DNA of 64,000 nt, from assembly GCA_030248295.1 (NCBI GenBank), contig JASANH010000433.1, positions 186,001-250,000 on the forward strand. Reading direction: 5' to 3'. This document shows positions 52,363 through 64,000 of the stretch, in pieces. The notes under the pieces were generated by a model. It was not told where the DNA came from, searched no databases, and worked only from the letters and a program-made list of their open reading frames with translations. Position 1 is the first letter of the stretch. Each line of letters begins with the position of its first letter. The position numbers were made by a program, and so were the translations under genes. Source of the DNA: Mesodorylaimus sp. YZB2_4. Taxonomy: Eukaryota; Nematoda; Enoplea; Dorylaimida; Dorylaimidae.

Positions 52363-55300
52363 CAGTAACCCCCCCCCCCCATGTTTGCGAGCCATTAGTC
52401 CTCCACGTAGTGTTGTGTACTTCAATCAGGCATGGCACACTACTCGAATCCTTAGATTGCTAGTCATTAGTCGAAGCCGAATGGGAGGGAAAATAATCAC
52501 TGCGCCAATTTTAGAGCCTAGTTACCTTTGAACCCTCGGGGTAGTAATTTTCCTAAGCTCTTCCTGACACGCACTTTAGCTTATAACTATTCTTTGCATT
52601 CTCTCCTAGGTTCAACCGGTAGCACCGCGATAGCCTTAGAAAGCTACTTTTTCACGCACCACCATATTATGTCCGCTGGCGGGTCGTTATTTGCAACGTG
52701 TTGTGCTGGGTCGGCAGTTGATTGGGAACGATAATTTTTACTTGCTTTTCAACAAGCTAATTTAAGCGGAAAGGGGACCACGGCCGTGCAATTACATCTA
52801 TTCTGTGAAGCCGATGTGTCCACGTTTGTTGTCTTTTTTCTCCTTTTTTGCATTCTCAAGGCGAGCTCTACTCACACCATCTTTTTTGCATATAATGGCT
52901 TTACCTTTACGTGATGAACGGTTATTTTTTGTAAAATGGTGGGTGGACAAGTTAGGCGAGGATACTTTCTTGGTGCCAGTGGATGGGGACGTTGGATGGA
53001 TGGTGTACAGGTGTAATGTTGGTGTGTATAGAATTAGAGTTTAGAGGGACTTTCTCGAAGCCATACGTGTTCGCAATTGTGTTTCATTCAATGCTGGATG
53101 TTTGTGAATATTTGATATGTCGGGACGAAAATTATAGGTTGGAAAAATTCTGCACAAGTGCGAGTGACTGCGCTGGGGAATGTTGATTTGAGAGATGCAT
53201 GATCATAAGCTTAGAAAGTGCTAGAATTCATTTTATGGATGTAATGGGGCCGATAGGTTTGATTCTTGTCAAGGGTATAAGCTATTCGTATCCACAGCCA
53301 GCCAGCCAGCCAGCTAGCTACAAGCTTTTATCAAAATCAAGAGCGTTGCTCAGAGGATGAATACGAAATCACGTTTTCCTGTTCTCATATTCTATAGTAG
53401 GGGGTCTTATTATGAGAAAACATTTCTCCTTTTCAAATCGGCTTTTCCAGTTTGCTGTGGGACTGGGAGAGTCGGGGAAAAGTCGTCTATTAAATTGACT
53501 TTTTCCTAGTGCATGGCTAGGGCTGCCTCTGATGGGCAATTATAGTAACGACATTAGGGCTAATCACCGTGATCGAAAACACCAACTCGAACTCGGCATT
53601 GCCTCCGGGGTGTATTTGAGGGCCAAGTGTTTAATTACGCTCCTCAATCTTGCCCCTTTCCTCCCGCCAAAGATCATTCTTACAAGCATGAAGGCGAAAA
53701 CATGTCAAATCACAAACTGGCCATACTTCCAAGATTCTGGGTTTGGTTTTTCTTTTTTTCTCTAATGCATTTTCGAAAATGGGTTTCAACTGCTTCGACT
53801 TGAAAAACGCAGTCTTCTCTCCGATGGAGTGGACGTGGGGGGGGGGAGCAAAATTTCCGCCCAATACTTAGAAGTAAGCGTATAGAGAAAGTATTTGCTG
53901 CGCTTCTAACATTAGCCCTTCTAAAAGGGCTTTTACCGTTTTTGCTTTATTCAATTCGGGCGTAGATATTTGGAATGGAATGGAAAAGGGGGCCAGCATT
54001 GGCGTTATTAAAGTGGCCCTACACGCTTTCTCCATTCGAGCACTCTCGGCTAGAACGGGGGCCATTTTGTCTAATGGTACTATATTGCTTTTTAATATTA
54101 ACGGCTCTCGGTCGAGGCCAACGCATGCTAGTAGTCTGTAAGAGTGTATATCTAGCTACCTTGCCAGCATACACGATTAGCTGGCCAATGTTAAAACCCG
54201 CAATTTTCTTAATTGATACTAATATCGTAAATGGGCCTTAATCGTTTCCGTTGCAAGGCGCACTCGGCCAACGAGAGTCCCATAATGGATTGGACCTTAG
54301 GCAGTGCAATATCGGGGCATAGGGGCACACTCAACATTCAAATGAAACGAGCCATTGCAAAACTATTGTGCTGAGGGAATGTGAAAAATCGTCTCGCTAT
54401 TCATGTTACTCGACCAAAGTGCCCTATAATAATGCAGGCAGGCCTGTGCGTAACGGCCGACCGTCGTTGTCATGGTCGGGTGTAGAGTTGCGCCCGATTC
54501 AAACACTTAAAGCATGTCTCGCTGGCCCTGTCGGGGACCGTACGATGGTATGAGGACTCTCAGTGACCGTGTGTGAGTCATGGGGTGCGAGAGAGGAGGT
54601 GTACAGTGCGATGGGCACATGGCAGCAAATCGAGTCTTGACTAGTGGTGCATGTTTTGGAGTCGGATATCGATTTTCACTGATTGCAAGTTATTGTGGTG
54701 GAGGGAGAGAAGTTTGCAATCGTGCTAACTGATTGAAGCGCCTTGTTGGCTTTCAGTGTTCCAACGAGCGCGGCACGGACGGCGGTCTGATTGGTAGCGG
54801 GGCGAGGAGTTGAGAAATTAAGGAATTTCGCCTCTCTTTCTCTGTAACAAACCTTATATGGGCGCCTAATGGCGGTCCGAGAAACGAGCCTAATGCGACG
54901 TCGGCTTCCAGTAAACTGAACTGTACTAAATGAACCAGCCCAGCCGGCTTTCGATAAACGAAGCCCAAAATCAGCTTCGATGAAGTAAACCCAACTCGTC
55001 ACGTCCGCCTCATCAACGCTCCTGTGTTGAATGCGAATTTGCCTTTTCGAACAACTGGCCTCGTTACGTTACACAACGCTCGCAATTCGACGAGACGCCA
55101 TCAACGCAGGTTTGTTCACCACGCGCACTGTCCACCCTCAAAAACACCCTCGCCAATACGCCTGGCTTGGAGGACGAATAGAAAAAATGATCAACCAAAT
55201 TCCTCCCCTCAATCGCATGCACAACCAATCTGGGGGTGGTTACACAGTGCCAATCAACCCTTGGTTTGATCAGCATGCACATCGGATACACCTTCTTCAA

Positions 55301-56938
55301 GGCCCTACATGGTCCCAGTGCTTGTGTACATACTCGATTGGACCACCTTGGGATGCCGATATGTCACCCAAATAACAACCTATAGCCAGGGGAAAGCAGA
55401 AGGGATTTCCAGCGAGTCCTGTTCCATACATTATTTGGCAACTGAAGCAGCCTTAGCACTCAAGCGTTCAAGTCCTCACTCTGTACTGTAGGCTATGTAG
55501 CAGGCCATCATAGTATGTTTGCAATGCTGTGGAGTCTTCCGTAGGAGTTGTATGGGCTCGTTCAGCCCTAAAAGGGTAATTTGCTCAATGGCGTCGAGGA
55601 TTTCATTCTATATAAAAACTGTTAGAGTAGACTCTGCGGGTATAACTGTCATTTTGCACTTCTTGCTGATTCATTCAAGGCATTCTTTGTTGTTCTAGCT
55701 ACAATCGCCAGACCAGCACCTAGTCAGCATCCAGCACCAGGTGCAACTACAGGGTGAACCTCTTGTGGCTATTGTCGTAGCTGATTGCATTTTGTGGAAA
55801 TGTAGTTAAACTGGGTTAGTTGAAAGACTGCTGCATAGTCATCGAGTTTTCAGATGCTCAAGCACGTGGCACATTCAAAGAATATAAAATGAAATCCTTG
55901 GCTTATCCTATCGATAGGACAAGCCCAGTGGGAAGCCTAAGCGACAGTTGCGAGCCCACGAAGCCCACGACACGTTGTGTATAGTTCATTCACCAACCAC
56001 GCAGGAGGGCCGTTAAGACTCACAACTCGGGGAGCAGCCGCGTTTGCCGGCCGTGGCGGAGACTCCGATGGTCCTGGACCCAAATTGCCCAGAACGCAAT
56101 TCAGATCAGGAACTCGATTCCAATTACCGCCTGATGCCCTCAAACCAATCCAGTCACCGGACCTCGATCTCAATCTCGGTCCCGTGTCTGGCACCTAGGA
56201 GAGACCTGAACTGGTGCACTGATAGGTACAGATAAGGCATCCACGCCTATTTAGAGATACAGCAACTCAAGACAGGCACAGGAAAAAAAATAAGAATCGC
56301 AGACTGCCAGATTTAAAACCGGCTTTTGGGGGGATTCCATCGAGAACAATACCCTATTATTAGGGTCACTGTTAAGCATTGTTTTTTAAAAATTTTTTTG
56401 CATAATCCGTTTTGCGTATAGCCGGCCAGTAGTCAAACCTTATAAGCAAGGCTGTGCGGGGCCAGCACACACAGTAGCGTCCCCTTTCGCGCCTGCAGGA
56501 CACCTCCACACGAGGGCACTCTGGACTGGACAGCGGCTTCCTTGGACAATGGCGGGTGGTTGTGATCCTTGCCATGCCCCTGCTGGTTTTCTCCAGCTGA
56601 GACTGTCTTCCGTCTCTCCGCTCTAAGCATCTAGACAGTGCAGTGTGAGTCAACGATGGCCTGGCGTGCAAGGTCAGCGAGGGTTTATGGCCGCTTGCAA
56701 CCTTGTAATATGAGTAAACGGCCGCCTTTTACCAGACTTCCAGAAGTCAGATTTGTAGCCAAGTCAATTTGTAAAGCGCAAACATCTTTGCTTGGTAGCC
56801 GTGCACAAATCGCAACCGCAGACTCTGCTGGTTCTATCTGCACGATAGGAATCGCCTAGGATCTACAGTAAAGTACCAGAGCCTAGGCGGTCCTGATCTA
56901 ATTGATTGTGAAATCTATTTACATGACAATTTTTATAC
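52363..56938. other. 4.6-kb region without recognised genes
   Basis: The 3' side of LMO. It contains CCAG repeats near 53,298, a G10 run near 53,837, and frames of up to 114 codons without motifs (e.g. 55031-55375). A further LMO exon could lie here. No repeats of the tRNA-like class were seen. Confidence 0.4.
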
Positions 56939-58249
56939 CTAACGCATTCCCAGATTTCCCAAGGAAGAAATGGCCAGCATCAAACACGAAGCACATTCAG
57001 CACGATCCACGTGACACAAGTCTTCACGGAACTTCCGCAAGAAGAGAAGTTCGCGTTGCGTTTCGTTCATCTTCGCTAGCACCTGCACGTAATTTTCGTC
57101 GCAGTCGAACGGCCCAACAAGCACGATTTTCTTCTCCTCTGCTTCGCGATTCAGCAGCTCGATCAGCCGCTCGTAGTTTGGATAGTGGGGGTACCTGCAG
57201 AATGCGACTGCACGAGTCATGAATAGGGGAAGGCTGGAGCCGACCTGACCTCAGCGGTTCAATTATTTTCCACAAGTCGATGAAACAAGCTGGCAAACCT
57301 TTGCACAGTTTCTCCATTTTCGTCGACCTCTTTATGAGCCCCACCACGTTCCTCACACAGACGTTCCGCCATGGTAGTCGTCCCAGACGCATTTCGATGA
57401 CTACGTAGAAAAGCGGCATGAGATTGTCGCATCGTCCGAGCTACTGAAACAAAAAACTCTAGTCATGGAGTGGAAAAACAGTTCGCTCCTTACCGTCCAT
57501 CGCGCGCGTTTGGTGAAGCGTATCGGGTGCTGCCCACGAAAGCTGGCTGAATGCAAGGAGGGACCACTTCGTTGTGGGCCTTGCGAAAGATGCGCGACAG
57601 ACCAAAGTCCAGCGGATACAAGCAGCCCTTCGTCCTTTCCGTGCCTCCCCTCATGAAATTCGACTGAAATCAAGGCACTTTCGCACCAAAAGAGATTGCA
57701 AATGTGAGGAATATCTACCTTACCGGTTTCATGTCCCAGTGGATGACCGCGACACTGTGCAGGTCCCTGACGGCAGTGAACATCTGGATTCCGAGCCGAA
57801 CCGTCGTATCTAGCGAGAATTATGAGATCACTGTTGATGAACAACGCAATGCGTCCAGCGTGCGTGACATCAACTGTATGGCTACGCACGGGTACGGAGG
57901 GCAGAGTTGAGGGCGTACTGTTCGGGAATGTGCTTTTGTCCAACAGGGATGCACGGTTTGTCCGTTTTCAGATAATGAATCGATAAAAAAATATCTTACC
58001 TTAGCACCGTTGCAAGACAGCAATTTTCTGCGTACAGAACGATCGTTTTCCTTTTGGCCAAGCCTTCTCCATCTTCAAGACCACTTCGTTATCGCCCCTC
58101 TTATTAAATGCCAAATACAATTGACCGAACGAGCCCGACTGCATCTTCTCGATCTAGGAAAGACAAGATTTTAGTGCACTTCACTACCGCAAGCAACAGC
58201 ATGCTTCCACGATGAAACAATGTCCGGTGATATACCCTTCTTCCAGCAT
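56939..58249 (-). CDS. TTBK/CK1-like protein kinase, divergent, possibly decaying
   Basis: Exons, high to low: about 58249-58211 (MLEEGYITGHCFI); 58153-58000 (IEKMQSGSFGQLYLAFN glycine loop, EVVLKMEKA lysine, KIAVLQ); about 57930-57830 (CVAIQLMSRTLDALRCSS); 57809-57724 (TVRLGIQMFTAVRDLH, VIHWDMKP); 57663-57494 (SNFMRGGTERTKGCLYPLDF then GLSRIF, VGSTRYASPNARDG); 57443-57250 (LGRCDNLMPLFYVVIE, LGRLPWRNV, LCKGLPACF); 57194-56939 (YPHYPNYERLIELLNREAEE). This matches the Tau-tubulin/CK1 superfamily, with DFG kept. The HRD motif reads HWD: Arg is lost but catalytic Asp and Lys remain. The N-lobe exon ends with TAA unless an earlier donor (GTGCTA) is used. The join 57494/57443 does not keep frame. 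It is therefore either a working gene with unusual splicing or a recent pseudogene. Confidence 0.65.
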
Positions 58250-58697
58250 GTCTTCGACTGCGATTCATCCAAATGCGGTTCTGGAGCAGATGGTGCCATC
58301 GAGAATGCCTGACCTTCAGTCATGTGTTAGCTAAAAGTGAGATATTCGGAAAGGCTGTACTGATACTGACTTTAGGAAACATCACCATCAGTCTTCTGCA
58401 CGACTGGACACTTTTGTCGCTGCAGTATCGACCAATGGAGTCTGAGGCACTCTCGCCCCTCGTGTGCCATGCGAACAGAGTAAAGGCATGTGCTTCTACT
58501 AAGAATATATGGAATTAGTGAAATTAAGTGATTGCGTGCATTACCACCAAAAACGAATATTGTTTCCGCAGGCAACAATTGCGGCCGTGTATTTTACAAG
58601 TGCACATTATTCCATAGTAAAATAAGATTATATGAGGTTTAAGCCTGTGTTTTTCAGTCTAACTCTTCGCGTGATATCTTTTGCAATGTACTGCGAA

Positions 58698-58970
58698 TCA
58701 GTCATCACCAAAATCGTCAACTTCTGAAATAGGCGATGGTGCAGTGTCTGTGTCCACACTCAGTTCGGCCTTCTCACAAATCGTACGTGGATCTGAACCA
58801 CTATTGGAAAACAAAAAGCAGCTCTCTTTGCAACTGGCTATACGGCAGCAGATCTCGATCTTACCTTCTTACGCGATGCCAAGACGGAAATTCGCGGATT
58901 TGGCTGCCTTATTGACGGAGGCCGCCAGTGCTAGTTGCGCAGATGGTGCAGCTAACGCCTTACAGCAACC
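58698..58970 (-). CDS. Two C-terminal exons of an unidentified gene
   Basis: Exon 58970-58873 (acceptor CCTAG, donor GTAAGA) and exon 58800-58698 join across a 72-bp intron in frame. The first gives GCCKALAAPSAQLALAASVN then KAAKSANFRLGIA. The second gives GSDPRTICEKAELSVDTDTA then PSPISEVDDFGDD and stop, an Ala-rich helix followed by an acidic tail. Upstream, on the same strand, an open stretch at about 59594-59390 (RYEMCVDRIVRKIDSLCVMA, then MVVVNIDHVPVFSAF) faintly recalls a roadblock/LC7 domain and may belong to the same gene, though I could not connect them. No family is assigned. Confidence 0.4.
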
Positions 58971-60028
58971 CTAGGATCAATTACCAACATGCAATGCGTC
59001 TGGATCTGCGGCGGGGAGTGACAGGTATACGAGGTTTTGCACCGCGCCGGTCAACTAAAAACCTGACAATCAACCAAGTCTTTCGACCTTGTCCGTGACT
59101 GAAACATCATCCTGATAGGTGATGCTCCCGGCTGCCAACTCCACAAGGTTCTACAAAATTGCTTGTGTTTTTAGGGGCGGTCCATTATCAACATTTTTTA
59201 TGATTGACGTCCCTAATTGGACAAAAATCCCACTGTAGAGCTTCTTTGTAAAACAGACGCAGTTTGAATAGCGCTGGCGTGTTCAATCAGGTTTTGTGTG
59301 TGAAGAGCTCAATTCTGGTCACGATCAGCATCACACACAATGCTTCCCCCCCCCTCCCCTCACAGCCAGCAGGTCAATCACATCCAAACTGCGTTGATCC
59401 GCTGAGTGGCATCTGTATGTGACAAAAGCGCTGAATACTGGCACGTGGTCAATGTTCACGACCACCATGGCCATAACGCAAAGGCTGTCGATTTTCCTGA
59501 CTATTCTATCAACACACATTTCGTAACGGATACTGCGATGAAATAGAAGCCTCACGATGAAACTGGCACAAATATCCTCGATGTGAGAGACCACTGCGCC
59601 AGGACTGGTCGTTTGCTTAACTCCCTAACTGACTCAACGCCAGCTACATTAGGTGTTGTGTGTTGAGAACCTACGTATCAGCTCCAAAGACACTTTCTCG
59701 GGGCACAGAAACCTGATGCTGACCATAAGTAAAAGTTGTTAGGATACAGGAACCTGCACGGGTGGCCTTATGTTTGGCAATGCGCGGAGCGGCTAGGAGC
59801 TTATCGAGACTGGAAATCCTGGATCTACGCCTGTCGCGTTTTTCACTATTTCTCCAATACAATACCGCAATTATTTTGCATCGCGGAGCGGATACTCAAT
59901 GATGTGGTCAGTAAGACACACGGGATCCTGACAGCTGGCAACCAGTATGAAGGCACGACATCAAAAGAAAAATATGTGTCACACCTTGGAAAATACAACC
60001 GAATCACATGCTGGTATCACCATTTGCT
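58971..60028. other. Possible upstream exons of the preceding gene; otherwise nothing recognised
   Basis: The minus strand carries a possible exon NLVELAAGSITYQDDVSVTD (about 59155-59090) and the roadblock-like stretch near 59390-59594. Neither is secure. Confidence 0.3.
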
Positions 60029-60541
60029 TCACTCTTGGGCCGCCCGATTTGGCTGCATGTCTGCTTCCATTTTCTCCGCCCCTTCGTGGTACTGGCAACA
60101 CTTGCAACATCCGCATTCGACGATAGGACTCATACCAGAGGACAGTTCGGAAACGGGCGAAACCGCGGGAGAACGCAGATCGATGATGCCGGGCACAATG
60201 GCGGCCGGTGAGGTCGGTTCCGGCTGGGGTACAAGCGGCTTTTCTTGATTCCCTTTCACCTTCTGTTCTTTCGTCGGCTCCTCCTCATCGTCGTCTTCCG
60301 ATTCAGGCCCGATGGATCGAAACGCGTCCGACTCGTCTTGAACTTCAGGTACCAGCTTTTCGGCTATCGGTGCCGCCGTCTTTTTCAAGAAATCGCCAAC
60401 CTCTTCCTCCGAGTCCGACAATTCGTCCAACGATCGAAACGCATTCGACTCGTCTTCAGCGACTGGCGTGAAATTCTTGGGCACCAAATCAAGTTTCAGG
60501 TAGACATTTTCGTCATCGCGATTCTCCGAATTCCCTTCCAT
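60029..60541 (-). CDS. Acidic disordered protein with duplicated DES(N/D)AFRS motif
   Basis: This is a 170-residue single-exon frame with a clear ATG. Two copies of a motif stand 44 residues apart: EDESNAFRSLDELSDSEEE and QDESDAFRSIGPESEDDDEE. Both pair an aromatic-basic core with an acidic tract that contains CK2-type sites. A Lys/Glu segment, a Pro-rich stretch (PLVPQPEPTSPAAIVPG) and a Cys cluster CGCCKCCQYHE follow. There is no signal peptide or membrane segment. I recognise no family. The repeated short motif next to acidic runs resembles a linear binding motif in an adaptor or transport protein, which is inference. The reading frame is free of stops on this strand only. Confidence 0.5.
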   Translation of the reverse strand: MEGNSENRDDENVYLKLDLVPKNFTPVAEDESNAFRSLDELSDSEEEVGDFLKKTAAPIAEKLVPEVQDESDAFRSIGPESEDDDEEEPTKEQKVKGNQEKPLVPQPEPTSPAAIVPGIIDLRSPAVSPVSELSSGMSPIVECGCCKCCQYHEGAEKMEADMQPNRAAQE

Positions 60542-63500
60542 GCTGAACTGCGGAGGCCAGCGAACGACCGCTCACAGGTCGGGCTGGCCACCATATCCTA
60601 ACCTATCTCCGTTGCACCACTTTACACACCAGTCCGTCCATGCAGGGGATAAGCACTGGTTCGAACCCTGGCAGTACGCACAACAGTCTTCCCAACCAAG
60701 CACATAAACTGTGCACCCTGTCAGTAAGGTACTTGGACAGGCTACGATTCCACTCTACCCTGTTGAAGTCTATCTCAGTCGACGCAAGGCTTGAAACAGA
60801 ATGATTTGTGGCTGGAGGCAGTTACTGCATGCTAACAAAAATAGAAACTTTGGTCGCTTTCAAATCCTTTCACGAAAACAATACCAAATAATTGAAGCAA
60901 AGGCATTATTCGACCAGCCATTGGATCTTGTGACTAAAGTATCACTCCAGGAACACTAAACCCGCAACACTAAATCTGAATTCGCGCTCTTTTGTTGGTT
61001 TTTACCGCTTATGACAAAATAATTTTTCTCTACAGTAAGCTGTGCGCGCGCGACTGATTTCACTTTTGTTTTGTTCTGGTTTTTATTTTATTGAAAAGAG
61101 AGCTGCTGATTGTGAGAAGTTATGATTTTGGGATTCTTTTAAATTTTTACGAGTCATCGTTTTGATATTCCTCGCGTGCAAATTAGAGCTTTACCAGATT
61201 GACACGGCTAGAAGCCTCGTTTTTGTGAACAAATGAAGTACATCCATTGGTCGGTAAGTATGTAAACATAGGTTTGGTTTCTTGGTTGACTATATTGAAG
61301 CATCGCTGGCTCTGTTTGTATCGTTCGCTGCATTGAATGCAAGAGATGCGGTAAGAGCTCGGACTGCTGTCAAAAAAACGTGGTCGTGTTTGAGCACTGG
61401 CTTTGCCACCCGGCTGTATTCAGACGGATGAATGGGACTCACGGACGGCGTGCGTTATTGAATCTATTTGGACTGATAAATCATCCGTCGGCCAGACGAG
61501 GATGTGTGAATTAGATCATCTCGAGAGGATGACATTTACGCTTGGACGTGCCGATGCGTCCACAATCGGGGCGCGTGGCATTTTCCTTTCAAAGTATTCC
61601 ATGCTGTTCGTAGGTGTACCTACTGTGCGTGGCCACGTTTCGTGGTCATGTCCTGATTCCTCTTCTCGCTCACTAGGCTATTGCTCTCTTTCCGCCTCTC
61701 CAGGGAGATAATCGCGACGAGAAGCCATCGTTTCGAGCAGCAGCATAGCTGTGGCAGTTCTTCTTTTTCCATTAACGACCATGGGTGGGTTGGAAGGTTA
61801 TGTGTGTGGCTTATTTGCTAGCTGCTATTGCCAGCTGGTCGCCAGAACCTATCTGCTATACAAGTCGGTGTTTGATGATGCGTCACGATAGAAATAATGT
61901 CAACGCGTCCGGGCCAGCAGCTAAATGCATCATCTCTGTGGGCATTACGTTGCTATGAACACCGACGACGACAAGACACGGGTTTCATTTTGTCTCCAAC
62001 CGAGCCACGGCCTTGCTTCGTGAATTCGTTTACGTATATATTCTGAAAAACCTGCTTGTTATTCTAGGTGTCAATAATTTGCGCTTGATGTTATGCGTCA
62101 CCTCTGAAAAATTGCATTGAAAAGTCGATTGAATGACTAAGCCGACCTGCCAAACAAACTTTGAGGGGGGGGGGGAGATATTTTTGTTTTCGCACTTTTC
62201 GATAGTTTATTGTTTTAACTCATCTTCATTTGACAACTTTTCTCATGATTGATGTTTTGACGGTACAGGGGGTCAAGTGGGCGTATGGCATTGTTCCCAC
62301 CCTCACCCTCCCTCGCGGCTGATTTGTTTTTCGAAAAATAGTTGTGTACTTTTCTCTTCTCATCAATTATTTATCTCGGTCGGTTGTTTTTACGTGCCCC
62401 GTTGCTGAAGTGGCAGTTTTGGCGGCTCGTTTATTTTGTCTGTTTCACACACTGTCATTTAGACCGCCTCCATGCGCCTAAGTTTGAACTTTAGGTCATT
62501 CGCGGCAGTTTTTTTCCCAAGAACAGGAAAACTTAATTTTCTCGCTTCGAGTTTTATGTTTTTGTCGTCATTATTGATCGATCACGATTGAAATGGGAGG
62601 TGCATAGGAAAAAAAACGTTTAACTTTTTTCTTCTACTCTGTCGCCTTGGCGAAAACGAAATCGAGAGACGATTGATTCGAGGACGGGGGGGGGGGGGAG
62701 GTCGTATATGGGAATCTGGGCTCGACGATGGACGAATGAGCTCGACGTTGTCCTTTTACCTTGCACACTTTGTGATGATGGCCATTCGTTCGTGGCACTG
62801 TTTTGGTATAGTGTACTACCTTGGTGTTCGTATTGGCTCCCAGCGGTCCGTTATTAGGGGCCTTTTTCGTTCGGCATGGCTGGGTGGCAAATGGAAGGGG
62901 ACCGCTTTTATGCGATGGATACACTAGAGCCGTGGAAGGAGGGTTGACGCGGATGTTTTTGTCATTTTCGGCGCTTGCTGATGCTGCTAGTGCTCTTTCG
63001 AATATAAAAAAAGGGCGACGACTAGGACGCCGGCGGTTGGCACGCATGGTCGATCAGGAACGGGGCATTCATTATATGGTAACAACGGAAAAAAGCTCTT
63101 TTTCGATGATGACGACGAATGGTTTTTCGGACAGCTGGATAGGCGAAAATTGACCAGTGGCATTATCGCGGCGTCAAACGGAGATCTTTAAAGGAAACTG
63201 GCTGCGGGGTGGTGATGGGGGTAGCCAACAGCTGACGATGGGTCGTCGTGTCATCGGGGAGAGAGAAGGGGTAAAATCTAGCAAATTTGATTTATTTTGT
63301 CGTATATCGTGCATGGTTTCGTGTTGGACACAGCGGGAGTAAAGTAGGCCTCGGGGCATCGCTTAGTGATGACGAGTCGTCCTTGTTCGATATCGACGTT
63401 TTGTTCCGGTCGATTTTTTTTACTCGAAAGCTTTTCCAAAATGGCTCACAAATTGTCGTCCTAGTGGAGAGGACATTGAATTCTGGCAGCATTTTATGGC

Positions 63501-64000
63501 GTATAGCAGTGGCGTGTTGGATGGCCTGTAAGAAGGTTTTTTGGCGATGTTTTATGGTTTATGGGTGAAGGATGTTATGGATTTCCCTTTTGCGTGGGTG
63601 CATTATTTTTCAAGCGACGATACTTTTATAGTCGAGCTGCTCGTCTCGTCGGGGCACCGCTCATTCGTTGGTGGGGGCATCGAAGAAAGAGGCGATCTAG
63701 CGTGAGTCTAATTACTGGACCAGGGAACCGTTGCCCGGTCGTCGTCTTGGCTGTGTCGATTTGCTGGCAAGAAGCATAGACGAGCGTCCAAAGCTAACGG
63801 CGGTACGATTTATCGCGGTGGGCGCAGGCAAATGAAAAATAAGTCCGTCCTGTAACAGTCTTTAGACAGGAGGTTCTTAGTGTGTAGGGCTGGTCGGCTG
63901 GACGAAGGATGCCAGGCGAAATTGAATTTTTATGTCTACATAGCTTATTTGAATACACGTTGGAAAAACTATTTTGTAAGCTTATTACGGGACGGATGGG
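60542..64000. other. 3.5-kb region without recognised genes
   Basis: Its frames, up to 137 codons, carry no motifs. A tRNA-like B box (ACTGGTTCGAACCC) lies at about 60655-60668 on the plus strand. G runs occur at 62164 and 62685. The base composition and TAAT-rich look resemble the LMO flanks, so it may be another long intron or regulatory domain. Confidence 0.4.
60625..60690 (+). repeat. tRNA-like fragment (B box)
   Basis: GGTTCGAACCC with flanking pairs resembles a T-arm, but acceptor and D-arm are not convincing. It is the only plus-strand member of the tRNA-like pieces seen here. Confidence 0.35.

Noticed and set aside
55031-55375. 114-codon plus-strand frame
   Set aside because: Codon use and composition are not distinctive, there is no motif, and a minus-strand frame overlaps it.
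1-64000. CRISPR array, rRNA, bacterial operons or contamination
   Set aside because: No regularly spaced repeats, no rRNA signature, and the genes are spliced animal genes throughout.
1-64000. Retroviral, LTR or Polinton-like elements
   Set aside because: The reverse-transcriptase segments found are all non-LTR LINE type. I saw no long terminal repeats, capsid, envelope or integrase signatures.
1-64000. Over-represented TACAGTA/TACTGTA heptamer
   Set aside because: It caught the eye about 15-20 times, but without an exact count and background model I cannot call it more than mildly frequent.

Overview
This is animal nuclear DNA. The genes are split by many short GT-AG introns (most of those I could place are 53-61 bp), and every recognisable product is metazoan: an LMO/Beadex LIM protein, a PX-SH3-RhoGAP protein, ecdysoneless, TTI1, an equilibrative nucleoside transporter, a DUF1647-type Golgi protein and a TTBK/CK1-like kinase. 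The LMO tail (EYDYEERMVFAQMAYN) resembles fly Beadex, and DUF1647 and CK1/TTBK-like genes are abundant in nematodes, so an ecdysozoan-like invertebrate is my best guess. The phylum is not resolved. Everything was read by eye; exon limits come from splice-site consensus plus reading frame.

Layout. 1-10 kb: a single-exon GPCR (1529-2581), a small inverted-repeat element (3900-4031), a REEP-like ER membrane protein whose apparent internal stop is a 54-bp intron (5446-6414), a decayed retinol-dehydrogenase-like SDR on the minus strand (6925-8399), and a 5'-truncated LINE (about 8425-9825). 10-17 kb is a gene graveyard: a Lys-rich minus-strand reading region, a THOC3-like WD40 relic, a TTBK-like kinase N-lobe with in-frame stops, a second LINE fragment, an HMG-box gene that runs into a 600-bp G/C-homopolymer tract, and an RTE-type LINE relic.

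16.9-40 kb is compact and well kept. A PX-SH3-RhoGAP gene (ARHGAP32/33, CdGAPr type) runs on the minus strand. Its 2-kb intron carries two small plus-strand genes for secreted peptides; one looks like an amidated neuropeptide precursor. Next come ecdysoneless (minus) and intronless TTI1 (plus), head to head across about 330 bp. Both proteins are linked to the R2TP/HSP90 assembly machinery, so sharing a promoter makes sense. A nucleoside transporter (minus) and a DUF1647 gene (plus) form a second divergent pair.

42-64 kb is gene-poor. It holds tRNA-like retroposon pieces, a duplicated repeat, and LMO (46982-52362) with a 4.2-kb first intron and long TAAT-rich flanks. Beyond it are a TTBK-like kinase (56939-58249), two C-terminal exons of an unknown gene (58698-58970) and an acidic protein with a duplicated motif (60029-60541). 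Poly-G/poly-C runs of 9-17 bp recur throughout. No retrovirus-like, Polinton-like or other virus-derived element was recognised, and there is no CRISPR array, rRNA or complete tRNA gene.
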